Of a stretch of DNA of 50,381 nt, positions 25,546 through 33,946 are shown one piece after another; within the stretch, counting starts at the first letter, position 1, and each line of letters opens with the position of its first letter. The translations under genes and the position numbers were made by a program. Origin of the DNA: JBFJKD01 sp041601945 (GTDB lineage Bacteria > Pseudomonadota > Gammaproteobacteria > Pseudomonadales > Porticoccaceae); NCBI GenBank assembly GCA_041601945.1, contig JBFIHG010000014.1, positions 1 to 50,381 on the forward strand, in the 5' to 3' direction. The notes beneath the pieces are model-generated. The model had not been told where the DNA came from. It was given only the letters and a program-made list of their open reading frames with translations, and did no database searches.

Positions 25546-26601
25546 CTATTTCCACTCGACGACAGTGGTGCCCACGGTGCCAAAACTGCTCATGGAATCG
25601 ATGACGCCGGACACTTCCTCCACCGGAATCACGCTGGTGACCATTTCACCGGGACGCAATTTGCCGGATTCCACCATATTCAGCATGGCGGGGTAGCGCC
25701 GCGGTTGCATGCCGATGGTGCCAATCAATTGCAGCTCCGTGGCAACGATCAAATCCACCGGCAACGAAACAAAGCCTTGTTCTGCGCGGGTGGTGAGGCC
25801 AATTTGCAGGTGACGACCCCGTTTGCGCAAGCTCATAACCGAGTTCAGGCAGGTGGTCGCAATGCCCAGCGCATCTACCGACACATGGGCGCCGCCGCCG
25901 GTCAGTTCCTTGATCGCATCGGCAGGATTGCCGTCACTGGCATTGACGGTATGCACGGCACCCATCTGACGGGCGATTTCCAGGGATCGTGGGTTAATAT
26001 CCACAGCGATCACATTGGCTCCCAGGGCGGTTGCAATTTGGGTTGCAGCCAGACCAATCCCACCGCAGCCGTGAATGGCTACCCACTCGCCGCCAGCGAC
26101 CTTGGCCTGATCGACGATGCCGTGAAAGGAGGTCATAAACCGGCACCCCATGCTGGCGGCATCGATATACGACACGGATTCTGGCAATCTCACCAAATTG
26201 AGATCCGCCTTGACAATGTGGGCGTACTCGCCGTAACCGCCCGACGTGGAAAACCCCGCGAGAATACCCGTCGAACAGGTGTTTTGATGGCCGCTCTGAC
26301 AGTATTCACAGGCGCCGCAGCCGAGATTAAATGGGCATACCACCCGATCGCCTTTTTTAAAACCGGTGACATTGGCGCCAACTTCCGCAATCTCACCTAC
26401 AAACTCGTGGCCGATAACATGGGGTAATTCGGGCTGTAATCCGAGCCAGTCCCAGTCGCCAACGCAGACGTGCCAGTCGCTGCGGCAGACGCCATTCGCC
26501 GCTACCTTAATAATAGCGTCGTCCGGGCCACATTTGGGCTCGGGCCAATTGTTATGAATTTTCATGGGCGTGTTAAATGCTTCGAGCACCGCAGCTTTCA
26601 T
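25546..26601 (-). CDS. Zinc-dependent alcohol dehydrogenase family protein
   Basis: This 351-residue MDR enzyme has the catalytic zinc ligands in VCRSDWH (Cys) and GHEFVGEI (His-Glu), and the structural zinc site CGACEYCQSGHQNTC. The cofactor site is HGCGGIGLAATQIA followed by VIAVDINPRSLEIA; the Asp at the end of the second strand suggests NAD+. Typical activity is oxidation of a primary or secondary alcohol or the reverse reaction. The start has GGAG nine bases upstream. A GST gene lies 219 bases upstream on the same strand. In context it could oxidise an alcohol from AlkB or BVMO reactions; the substrate is not indicated by sequence. Confidence 0.92.
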   Translation of the reverse strand: MKAAVLEAFNTPMKIHNNWPEPKCGPDDAIIKVAANGVCRSDWHVCVGDWDWLGLQPELPHVIGHEFVGEIAEVGANVTGFKKGDRVVCPFNLGCGACEYCQSGHQNTCSTGILAGFSTSGGYGEYAHIVKADLNLVRLPESVSYIDAASMGCRFMTSFHGIVDQAKVAGGEWVAIHGCGGIGLAATQIATALGANVIAVDINPRSLEIARQMGAVHTVNASDGNPADAIKELTGGGAHVSVDALGIATTCLNSVMSLRKRGRHLQIGLTTRAEQGFVSLPVDLIVATELQLIGTIGMQPRRYPAMLNMVESGKLRPGEMVTSVIPVEEVSGVIDSMSSFGTVGTTVVEWK

Positions 26602-26743
26602 ATTGGTTCTCCACAGGTTTTGGAAACAATTCGCTTAGTTCGGGCTGGACACACTAGGGCTGATGCGTGTGGGTTGTCAACTACAAACCGCGTTCGTTGT
26701 GTCAAAATGACCTGGCGAAAAGGGCTTAATTTTTTGGAGTGTT

Positions 26744-26762
26744 CGCGCAGGGAGCCTGCGCG
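26744..26762. repeat. Perfect 8-bp hairpin downstream of the GST gene
   Basis: CGCGCAGG and CCTGCGCG enclose a three-base GAG loop, 58 bases past the end of the GST gene (minus strand) and about 140 bases upstream of the alcohol dehydrogenase. It could end the GST transcript or process a two-gene mRNA. No U-tract follows on the minus strand (it runs into CTCCAAAAAATT). Confidence 0.4.
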
Positions 26763-26820
26763 TTCCGACTATCGGGTGAGGGGAGCCTGGCATAGACCAG
26801 ATGGCCAGCCCGCACACTCG

Positions 26821-27486
26821 TTATTTGACACCCATGCTCGCCAGGACCTGTTTTTCCTCAGCAATAATTGGTGTGAACAAAGCGCTGCCCACCAGACGGT
26901 CGATATAGGCCGCTACCTTTGGCCAACGTTTGGCGTCGCACTGGTATTTGCAATGTAACAGCGTGACAAACAGGCTGCCGACGGCGTAATCCGCGAGCGA
27001 TATCCCAGCGCCGAGCAAATAATTGGCCTGCAGCTGACTTTCCAGGTAATCAAATATTTGCGGAATTTCCACATTGATCGCCGCATCAATATCCGCCTGG
27101 ATTGGCTCGCGCTGCATCAGCGCTTTTGCTAATACGACTTCTACAAACAGATGTCCGCCGATTACCGCGACCATACGCGAGTCTGCGTATTCCTCATACC
27201 AGAGTCCGCGCGCGGCGGCGATGGGGTCGGCAGGTAACAGCGGAGGTTGCGGCGCAGCTCGATCCATCCAGGCACAGATCGCGGACGAGTCCGGCAGCCA
27301 GTTATCGCCAACCCGCAACAAAGGGATTTTCCCCAGTGGGCTATTGGCCTTGAACTCCGGCGGCTGACTGTCGCCAATCGGCACCACGGGTATATGTTCG
27401 TAAGCGAGGCCTTTATGTGCCAGCGCGAGGCGCACCTTGCGCACGTAGGGCGAAAATTGAATACCGTAGAGTGTTATAGAATCCAT
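26821..27486 (-). CDS. Glutathione S-transferase family protein (second of three)
   Basis: This 221-residue protein has the thioredoxin-like domain MDSITLYGIQFSPYVRKVRLALAHKG (SPYVRK at the usual catalytic position), NSPLGKIPLLRVGD with cis-Pro, and LPDSSAICAWMD with the glutathione-contacting Ser. The C-terminal domain has LLGAGISLADYAVGS. An AGGAAATAAAGCT precedes the ATG. It is divergent from the BVMO gene across a 367-base spacer. A role in conjugating or isomerising a reactive intermediate made by the oxygenases is inferred only from context. Confidence 0.87.
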   Translation of the reverse strand: MDSITLYGIQFSPYVRKVRLALAHKGLAYEHIPVVPIGDSQPPEFKANSPLGKIPLLRVGDNWLPDSSAICAWMDRAAPQPPLLPADPIAAARGLWYEEYADSRMVAVIGGHLFVEVVLAKALMQREPIQADIDAAINVEIPQIFDYLESQLQANYLLGAGISLADYAVGSLFVTLLHCKYQCDAKRWPKVAAYIDRLVGSALFTPIIAEEKQVLASMGVK

Positions 27487-27853
27487 AGCTTTATTTCCTG
27501 TTTACTGTCCGACCGTGGTGGGGTGGCGGATACCCGTGGAAAAGAATGGTGCCAGATTAGGTGCTAACCAGCGAGATGATCTCAAATACATGAATGGTGT
27601 GTCCGTAAAGGACTGCAGCACCTGGTCAATATAGTCTATGTAAACCAAAACACAAATTTCATTTTGCCGGGCGAATCGTGCTGCCTTCAGGCGTACTGAG
27701 CATGTCAACGGTGCCTGGCGTTCGAGGTAACATTTACTGCCAATTGACTTCGGGGAGTCACAGCGGATTGTGTGGTACTTTGCGAGTCGCTACCATGCAT
27801 CTCAGATTGTGGTGCAACCATACTGCCCCGACGTGTTTTCTCTGGATATCACT
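27487..27853. other. Divergent intergenic region between GST and BVMO genes
   Basis: This 367-base spacer should hold promoters for both genes. A TTGACT at 27744-27749 is the best -35-like element for the plus strand, but no good -10 sits 16-18 bases downstream. A partial inverted repeat (CAACG ... CGTTC near 27707-27725) is weak. No ORF with a usable start is visible in the spacer apart from the upstream extension of the BVMO frame. Confidence 0.3.
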
Positions 27854-29491
27854 ATGACTACTGCCATGCCAACCCGCGCCGTCGCCCCCAGCCCAACCGT
27901 TCTCGATGCGGTTGTTATTGGTGCGGGGTTTGCCGGCCTGTATGCGGTCCACAATTTGCGCGACAAGTTGGGATTGCGAGTGCGCGCCTACGAAACTGGC
28001 GCCGACGTGGGGGGCACCTGGTTCTGGAATCGCTATCCCGGTGCGCGCTGCGATATCCAGAGTTATCATTACTCCTATTCATTTAGCAAAGCGTTGCAAC
28101 AGGAATGGCGCTGGAGCGAACACTTTGCAGCCCAGCCAGAAATTCTCACCTATCTGAACCATGTGGCGGATCGTTTCGATCTGCGCAAAGACATTGCGCT
28201 GGGTACGCGCGTCGAATCCGCAAAATATGACGACGTCGCGGGGCAATGGGTGATCGGCACCAGTGCGGGCGAAACGGTGCACGCAACCTATCTGGTTTCC
28301 GGAGCCGGGTGTCTGTCCGCGCCACATCTGCCAGATTTCAACGGTATCAAAAGTTTTACTGGCCAGATATATATGACCTCAAAATGGCCCCAGGAAGACG
28401 TCGACTTTAGCGGTTTGCGGGTGGGTATCGTGGGCACTGGCGCCAGCGGTATTCAGGCGATACCGGTGATCGCCCAACAGGCACAACAGCTTACGGTTTT
28501 TCAGCGTACCCCCAACTATGCGGTGCCAATTCGTAACCGGCCGCTGGATGACACCAGTGATGCAGAAATTAAAGCGCAATACGATGTGATTCGCGGCAAG
28601 TCCCGTAACTCCTTTATAGGTCTTCCCCAGGACAATACGCAGCCTTCGGCAAAAGCGGTGGATGAACAGGAGCGGCAGCGTGTCTACGAGGCGGCCTATG
28701 CAGAAGGCGGGTTGGCGATGTTTCACACGTTTAGTGATTTACTGTTGGACGCCGACTCCAATGAAACCGCGGCCGAGTTCGTGCGCACGAAAATTCGCGA
28801 GCGCGTAAACGACCCTGAAGTGGCCGAACTCCTGGTACCGAAGGGTTACCCTTGGGGTACCAAAAGACCACCCCTGGAAACTAATTATTACGAAGCGTTT
28901 AATCGGCCCAATGTCAAACTGGTCGATCTGAAAAGTGCACCGGTTGAAGAAATCACGGCGACCGGTATTCGCACCACCGACGCGCACTACGATCTCGATG
29001 TGATTATTTTTGCCACCGGGTTTGATGCCATAACGGGTCCACTATTGCGACTTAACCCCCAGGGTAAAAACGGCGTCACGCTCGCCGATCGATGGGGTAA
29101 TGGGCCGCACACCTATCTGGGTCTTATGGTTAACGGGTTCCCGAATTTTTTTACCATCACTGGCCCGCAAAGCCCCTCGGTACTGTACAACATGCCCCTG
29201 GCGGTGGAGGACCATGTGGACTGGATCAGCGATTGCATTCGCTATATGAGGGACAACGGCAAACGCACTGTTGAACCCACCGCTGAGGCCGAGACTGACT
29301 GGGTGAAACTGAACGCGGCCATCGCTGATCAGACCCTGTTCAATCAAACGGCGTCCTGGTATACCGGCGGAAATATTCCCGGTAAACCACGGGTTTTTCA
29401 GCTGTTTATTGGCGGCGCGGCGCAATATCGGGAAATTTGTGCACAGGTGGTCGCCGAGGGCTATAAGGGCTTTGTATTTAGCGCGGTGTAA
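27854..29491 (+). CDS. Flavin-containing (Baeyer-Villiger-type) monooxygenase with an altered fingerprint
   Basis: This 545-residue protein has FAD motif GAGFAG (residues 23-28), a cyclohexanone-monooxygenase-like GGTWFWNRYPGARCD followed by SYHYSYSF, the NADPH motif GTGASGIQAIP (194-204) and a second ATG-type motif FATGFDAITG. The type I BVMO fingerprint FxGxxxHxxxW(P) reads FTGQIYMTSKWP at 168-179: the central His is Met174. The DNA codon there is ATG. The enzymes insert an oxygen next to a ketone to give an ester or lactone, using NADPH and O2. The ATG at 27854 has GGA seven bases before. The His change could lower or redirect activity. Substrate unknown; a cyclic ketone is plausible. Confidence 0.88.
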   Translation: MTTAMPTRAVAPSPTVLDAVVIGAGFAGLYAVHNLRDKLGLRVRAYETGADVGGTWFWNRYPGARCDIQSYHYSYSFSKALQQEWRWSEHFAAQPEILTYLNHVADRFDLRKDIALGTRVESAKYDDVAGQWVIGTSAGETVHATYLVSGAGCLSAPHLPDFNGIKSFTGQIYMTSKWPQEDVDFSGLRVGIVGTGASGIQAIPVIAQQAQQLTVFQRTPNYAVPIRNRPLDDTSDAEIKAQYDVIRGKSRNSFIGLPQDNTQPSAKAVDEQERQRVYEAAYAEGGLAMFHTFSDLLLDADSNETAAEFVRTKIRERVNDPEVAELLVPKGYPWGTKRPPLETNYYEAFNRPNVKLVDLKSAPVEEITATGIRTTDAHYDLDVIIFATGFDAITGPLLRLNPQGKNGVTLADRWGNGPHTYLGLMVNGFPNFFTITGPQSPSVLYNMPLAVEDHVDWISDCIRYMRDNGKRTVEPTAEAETDWVKLNAAIADQTLFNQTASWYTGGNIPGKPRVFQLFIGGAAQYREICAQVVAEGYKGFVFSAV

Positions 29492-29522
29492 ATGGCGATC
29501 AGTTGCGCTGGAACAATCTTGT

Positions 29523-30023
29523 TTACAGCGTGTAAAAATCCACAAGGGTGGGCACGCAATCGTTTTTCAGGTGAATTTTTTTGCGCGCAATCAACCAGGT
29601 CGTCTGATGTAACTTCAGTTGTAACTCGTAGTGCCCGAAATTCGCGTAGCGTTTGGTGGTGCGCGGTTCGTAGACCTGGGTGATCCAGCTGGCGCGGGCG
29701 TTGATCAGACCGGGTGTCGGTTGTTCTGCCACCAAATTAGAAAAGAAATGGGTGGTGCGCGGCGTGGGCAGAGCGGTCACGGACTTGCCGGACTCGACGC
29801 GCATGACGCGCTCTTCCAGGCCGCGGCGGGAAGCGTGATAAATCTGTGATATCTCGCTGTCTGGATCACTGGTTTCAGTGTGTTCATTCAGCCATGCCGG
29901 CACCCAGTAGACGGCATCCTCTGCATAAAGCTGCAACCAGGCCTGCCACTGTTGATCATCGAGGCTAATGCCCTCGCGAATCAGCAGATCGTTCGCAATA
30001 GCGGTTGGATTTAGCTCCGACAT
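29523..30023 (-). CDS. Aromatic-ring-hydroxylating dioxygenase beta (small) subunit, second copy
   Basis: This 166-residue NTF2-fold protein resembles BenB/AntB small subunits: LYAEDAVYWVPAWLNEH, EISQIYHASRRGLEERVMRV, PRTTHFFSNLV, and GHYELQLKL near the end. The ATG at 30023 has CAGGAG seven bases upstream. It lies 129 bases after the alpha-subunit gene on the same strand, an unusually long gap for such a pair, occupied by an 18-bp tandem repeat. It should form an alpha3beta3 hexamer with that alpha subunit. Only low similarity is visible to the first beta subunit at 644-1138, so they are separate systems. Confidence 0.88.
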   Translation of the reverse strand: MSELNPTAIANDLLIREGISLDDQQWQAWLQLYAEDAVYWVPAWLNEHTETSDPDSEISQIYHASRRGLEERVMRVESGKSVTALPTPRTTHFFSNLVAEQPTPGLINARASWITQVYEPRTTKRYANFGHYELQLKLHQTTWLIARKKIHLKNDCVPTLVDFYTL

Positions 30024-30075
30024 CTCAGGCTCCTGCAAAAAACTTGAATGGCGACTATCTGCCGATCACAACTAT

Positions 30076-30111
30076 GTTACTGCTGGTCACAAGGTTACTG
30101 CTGCTCACAAG
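30076..30111. repeat. Tandem duplication of an 18-base unit
   Basis: GTTACTGCTGGTCACAAG (30076-30093) is followed directly by GTTACTGCTGCTCACAAG (30094-30111), one mismatch. It lies in the non-coding spacer between the alpha and beta subunit genes. Confidence 0.85.
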
Positions 30112-30152
30112 TGGCCTACCACGGTCCTTCGTTACACACCATCGGCGCGTTC

Positions 30153-31499
30153 TTACTCAGCACGCATCAAACGTAGCCATTCTCGGTAGCCGCTGTGCAT
30201 GGCTGTTTCATCCCCAAACGCCAGCCCGCTGGTACTGCACGTACGGGCCGCAGTTTCGACAGGAATGGCGGCAAAATGCTGTGCGTCGGCGGGGGGCGCT
30301 GCCATGCCCCGGGCGTAGCCTTCGGTTGCCCCGGCCGCCACAGCGGCCATCCCGGCCTGGTTTAACTCGTACATCAGATTGTCGTCCGAGCTGGCCAGAC
30401 CGCCGGCATTAAAAAACTCTTCGTACTGGCGAATGCGAAAACGCCGGGCTTCGGCACTTTCACCTTTGGGTGCCAGGCAATGGGAATGCATGCGGGTCTG
30501 GTTTACTGCCAGCGGTTGCCAGCTGCGTACCTGCAAGGATTGAATATCAATAATTTGTAAATTCGGGAAAATCGTCAGGTTGCGCTGGCGCAACATCCAG
30601 CCAACTCGCTCGTCGCCAACCTGTTGCCGAACCTGCTCGAACAGCGCGGGATCCTGTGGCAGTGGTCGTCCTTCTGGCCCCTGGCCTGGCGCACCGAGGG
30701 ACCAGGACATGGCGTGGCCATAGGGAAAGCTCAGGGTGCCCGAAACCACCTCTTCTTTAGTGCCGGCAAAGTCAGTGGCGTGGGGGGGTACAGAGCGAGG
30801 CTGCCGCGCCCTGAAGATATCCACGAAGGCAGCGTGGGTGGTGGCGAAGTGGTAGGCGTCCAGGCCATTTTCAAACTGTAATTTCCAGTTGCCATCGTAG
30901 GTGTAACTCACCGAGCCGGGCACGTATTCCAGACCATGCGGAGCCTGGTCTGCCACCAGATCGATTAATTTGCAGGCTTCCCCCAGATGGGTTGCCAGCG
31001 GCGGCACGTCAGCGCACAGACTGGCAAAAACGAAACCGCGATAGCTGTCCAGTCGCGCCACCGGCGCCAGGTTCAGCTGCTGGTCTGCCATCGCTGGCGG
31101 ATAGTGGCCGTGCGCGCGGTCTGTCACCAGCACATTTTGTCCCGCGCTGCTGTAGGTCCAGCCGTGATAACGGCAGGTATGAAATTTTGCGTTACCTTTG
31201 GCGAACGGGCACACCAGTGTACCGCGGTGACGACAGCTGTTGAGGAAACAGCCCAGCTTGCCCGCGCCGTCGCGGATCAAAATAATGGGCTGGCGCCCAA
31301 TGGTGCCCGTCACATAATCGTGGGCATTTGCCACTTCGCTGTCCAGCCCGATAAACACCCAGGTGGATTCAAATATACGAGTAATTTCCCGTTCAAAAAT
31401 ATCGGGATCGACAAATAGCGCGCGGTTTACACGAAATACCCCGTCTGCGGGGCGGTCATCAATTAACTGGTGCATGTTGTCCAGCTCGCCACCAGCCAT
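30153..31499 (-). CDS. Aromatic-ring-hydroxylating dioxygenase alpha (catalytic) subunit, BenA-like
   Basis: This 448-residue subunit binds a Rieske [2Fe-2S] cluster through Cys89, His91, Cys109 and His112 (CRH ... CRYHGW) and mononuclear iron through His217 and His222 in NGLDAYHFATTH; Asp214 is the expected bridge to the neighbouring subunit. Other family features are FESTWVFIGLDSEV, LNSCRHRG, GNWKLQFENGLDAYH and RQRNLTIFPNLQI. The layout is that of benzoate/toluate/anthranilate-type (class IB) enzymes, which need only a BenC-like reductase; such a reductase is encoded at 33947-35023. AGGAGG lies five bases before the ATG. A cis-dihydroxylation of an aromatic ring is inferred; other oxidations are possible for this superfamily. 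Confidence 0.92.
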   Translation of the reverse strand: MAGGELDNMHQLIDDRPADGVFRVNRALFVDPDIFEREITRIFESTWVFIGLDSEVANAHDYVTGTIGRQPIILIRDGAGKLGCFLNSCRHRGTLVCPFAKGNAKFHTCRYHGWTYSSAGQNVLVTDRAHGHYPPAMADQQLNLAPVARLDSYRGFVFASLCADVPPLATHLGEACKLIDLVADQAPHGLEYVPGSVSYTYDGNWKLQFENGLDAYHFATTHAAFVDIFRARQPRSVPPHATDFAGTKEEVVSGTLSFPYGHAMSWSLGAPGQGPEGRPLPQDPALFEQVRQQVGDERVGWMLRQRNLTIFPNLQIIDIQSLQVRSWQPLAVNQTRMHSHCLAPKGESAEARRFRIRQYEEFFNAGGLASSDDNLMYELNQAGMAAVAAGATEGYARGMAAPPADAQHFAAIPVETAARTCSTSGLAFGDETAMHSGYREWLRLMRAE

Positions 31500-31550
31500 C
31501 CGCGCCTCCTACTGTTTGCCTGACCCGGGTGAGAAAAAATCGTGTGTGGT

Positions 31551-32189
31551 TCAACCTTTGCCAAACACCTGTAAATCCTGCGGTCCGCCGCGCTCAAGCG
31601 CCCGTTTATAGGCGGGGCGATCGCGCATTCTGGCCAGATAGGCGCTGATATTAGTGTGGGCCTGGGTGCGACCACGGGCCTCGGCGAACTCCAGGGTCCA
31701 GGTTATATTAACATCCGCGGCCGTGAAGCCGGATTCCAGCAGAGTGTCCCGGGTCGCCAGCTCCCCGTCTATGTAGGCGTAGTGACGCTTCATTTCCGCG
31801 TCGTAGAACCCAAACAGCACCTCGTTGTCACCCTTGGCCCACTGGTAGATTAAATCGAACACCAGCGCCCCCTGTAGGCTGCCCTCGGGAAAGTGCAACC
31901 ATTCCAGATAGCTCCCGTAGTCAGGCGAGTCCTGGTCAACAGCCAATCGACCGCCGGCCAGTTTGCGGGTGATGTATTCGATAATTGCATCCGTTTCGGC
32001 AATGATTTTCCCATCGTGTTCAATCACCGGAGACTTACCCAGTGGGTGGATGACGTTCAACGACGCCGGTGCGCGCAGCGTTTCGGGGTCGCGAAAATGT
32101 TTTTCGATTTGGTAATCGATACCCAGTTCTTCGGCCAGCCACAAAATGCGCTGGGAACGGGAGTTGTTCAGGTGATGAATGGTTAACAT
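31551..32189 (-). CDS. Glutathione S-transferase family protein (third of three)
   Basis: This 212-residue protein starts MLTIHHLNNSRSQRILWL, the pattern of the beta/theta-like bacterial GSTs with a Ser or Asn near the active site. It continues with NVIHPLGKSPVIEHDGKIIAETDAIIEYI and a helical C-terminal domain with FTAADVNITWTLEFA. The ATG at 32189 has GGAAAGAG just upstream; an ATG four codons earlier has none. It sits on the minus strand, just upstream of the RHO alpha gene (51 bases), so it likely belongs to the same transcript, and diverges from alkB. Confidence 0.87.
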   Translation of the reverse strand: MLTIHHLNNSRSQRILWLAEELGIDYQIEKHFRDPETLRAPASLNVIHPLGKSPVIEHDGKIIAETDAIIEYITRKLAGGRLAVDQDSPDYGSYLEWLHFPEGSLQGALVFDLIYQWAKGDNEVLFGFYDAEMKRHYAYIDGELATRDTLLESGFTAADVNITWTLEFAEARGRTQAHTNISAYLARMRDRPAYKRALERGGPQDLQVFGKG

Positions 32190-32201
32190 GGCTCTTTCCA
32201 T

Positions 32202-32470
32202 GGCGACGGTTGGTTGTGGAGATCATAGTAACCCGAGATTGAACGGCGCTAAAGCTGTGACCCGCGGGTCTGATTTGCGCCCAGATTGCTAATCCGTTCA
32301 GTGGTACTAGAACTTCCACGGGACAGACTTTGAGAGCTCAATCAGGGCAGGAGAGTTATAAGGAATGCGAGGAATCGGTGGGCAGGGCTGTGCCAACCGA
32401 CAAAACTCATATCGGGCCGGTGCGCTATCTGCTGATTATATTGTAGCCGTCTGTGTGCCCTGCGTTGATG
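32202..32470. other. Divergent intergenic region between GST and AlkB genes (left part)
   Basis: The whole spacer is about 400 bases. I see no credible gene in it. The right part holds an inverted repeat and a sigma70-like promoter for alkB (separate entries). The left part should contain the promoter of the GST-RHO transcript, but I do not see a clear one. Confidence 0.3.
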
Positions 32471-32489
32471 CAACGGGTGTGGCCCGTTG
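32471..32489. promoter_or_regulatory. Operator-like inverted repeat abutting the alkB -35 box
   Basis: CAACGGG and CCCGTTG form a perfect 7-bp inverted repeat around TGTGG. The right arm ends one base before the -35 hexamer at 32491. Position and symmetry suit a site for a dimeric activator that contacts RNA polymerase, or a repressor. The regulator is not encoded within this window. Confidence 0.55.
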
Positions 32490-32490
32490 A

Positions 32491-32520
32491 TTGACTGAAA
32501 AAGCCTGGGTACCGTACTAT
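32491..32520 (+). promoter_or_regulatory. Sigma70-type promoter upstream of alkB
   Basis: TTGACT (32491-32496) and TACTAT (32515-32520) are spaced by 18 bases, leaving a leader of about 70 bases before the alkB ATG. Hexamers match consensus at five of six (TTGACA) and four of six (TATAAT) positions. Confidence 0.55.
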
Positions 32521-32593
32521 CGGGGTGGTCACAATAACGAAACCCTTCTGCTCCCAATAATGTTGGCAGATCAGCGATAAAACAGAGGTTCCT

Positions 32594-33763
32594 ATGTCCG
32601 GCACTGTTGCTGTAAGACCCGCCCAGTTAAGCGTGGTGGCTCGCGTGACCACGTTGCCCCACCTACTATTTGCCGCGTTGCCGGTGGTGGGGTATCTCCT
32701 CGGCGGTGGTATCTACCACTGGCTGGGGGTGTTCGTCTTGGTAGGGCTTGCACTTATCGACCCTATCGTCGGTACTGACGAAATCAATCACGATGAAGCG
32801 CACGAAACGGCACTCAAGGAAAAGCTGTTTTACCGTGTCATGCTGTGGGTAACACTACCGGCGTCTATTTTGGTCACGTTGTTTGGACATTGGCTGTTGA
32901 CCCAAACCAGCCTTACGCTGTGGGAGATGGTCGGCTTTCTTCTGTCGTTAACTTTGGCGACAGGGTTTTTGGCTACCACCGCCCACGAGCTGTGTCATCA
33001 CACGCAACCGGTTGATAGGCTGATTGGCGATCTGGTCTTCATGCCGATTTTTATGTGTGATTTTCACATCTACCACAACTTTATGCATCACATACACGCC
33101 GCCACGCCCAACGACCCGGCCACCGCGCGCTATGGCGAAAACGTCTACCCGTTTATGGTCAGGAGTATTGTGGTAAAAACGCGCATGGCCTGGCAAATAG
33201 AAAAACAACGTATGCAAGCCAATGGCAAGCCGACCTGGCACCCCAGTAATTTAATGGTCAGATTTATCGTGCTGCAGGCGGCATGGTTGGCGTTGCTGGT
33301 GTCCCTGTTCGGGCTGTGGTCCATTCCGATTTGTTTTGTGCAGTATCTTTTTCCGCGGTTTTTACTGGCGGTGGGTGATTACCTGGAACATTATGGGCTT
33401 GGCCGTCAACAGTTGCCCGACGGTAACTACGAAGCAATGCGCCCCAACCACGCCTGGGACGATAGCGCCACAGTGAGCAGTATGTTGTTCTGTCAAATTG
33501 ACCGACATTCGGATCACCACGCGAATGTTGGACGACCCTACCAGATATTACGGGTGATGAAGGACGCGCCGCGTCTCCCCCACGGTTACCTCACCATGAT
33601 TCCGATTGCGTTTATTCCGCCCCTGTGGCGCAAGGTGATGCATCCGATTGTCGAAGCTTACTACGACAAAGGCGATGTGGTTCCCTATGCGCTGCCGGGT
33701 GCTCTTCCAGAAAAATATGCAGCGCTGGTGCCGCCGGGGTGGGGCAGGGTTGCGCCCGGCTGA
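32594..33763 (+). CDS. AlkB-type membrane monooxygenase (alkane hydroxylase/XylM family)
   Basis: This 389-residue inner-membrane di-iron enzyme has the eight-His pattern: HELCHH at 131-136, HNFMHH at 161-166, LEHYG at 264-268, and DRHSDHHAN near 303-311. Between them are ATPNDPATARYGENVYPF, near identical to the AlkB/XylM block ATPEDPA..GE..Y.F. Six or so hydrophobic helices precede or separate the boxes. These enzymes hydroxylate terminal methyl groups of alkanes or aryl methyls (XylM). Here His replaces the usual Lys/Arg after the first box (HELCHH). The ATG has AGAGG six bases upstream. The next gene is a XylA/BenC-type reductase, giving a xylMA-like order. Alkyl versus benzylic substrate is undecided. 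Confidence 0.9.
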   Translation: MSGTVAVRPAQLSVVARVTTLPHLLFAALPVVGYLLGGGIYHWLGVFVLVGLALIDPIVGTDEINHDEAHETALKEKLFYRVMLWVTLPASILVTLFGHWLLTQTSLTLWEMVGFLLSLTLATGFLATTAHELCHHTQPVDRLIGDLVFMPIFMCDFHIYHNFMHHIHAATPNDPATARYGENVYPFMVRSIVVKTRMAWQIEKQRMQANGKPTWHPSNLMVRFIVLQAAWLALLVSLFGLWSIPICFVQYLFPRFLLAVGDYLEHYGLGRQQLPDGNYEAMRPNHAWDDSATVSSMLFCQIDRHSDHHANVGRPYQILRVMKDAPRLPHGYLTMIPIAFIPPLWRKVMHPIVEAYYDKGDVVPYALPGALPEKYAALVPPGWGRVAPG

Positions 33764-33946
33764 TGTCGAAGGCCGTGGTTGCTGTCCAACAGGGTCGACT
33801 AACAGCGGCCTCTCTGGCCTGTCTGACTAACTGCGGCCAAGTTGTATATTGCAACGTATCCCGTCGCTACCCACCGGTTGTCGCGACGGGCGCATAGCGC
33901 CGATAATCCCCGCACTGTATACATCCACGTAACGGCTTTTCTATCT

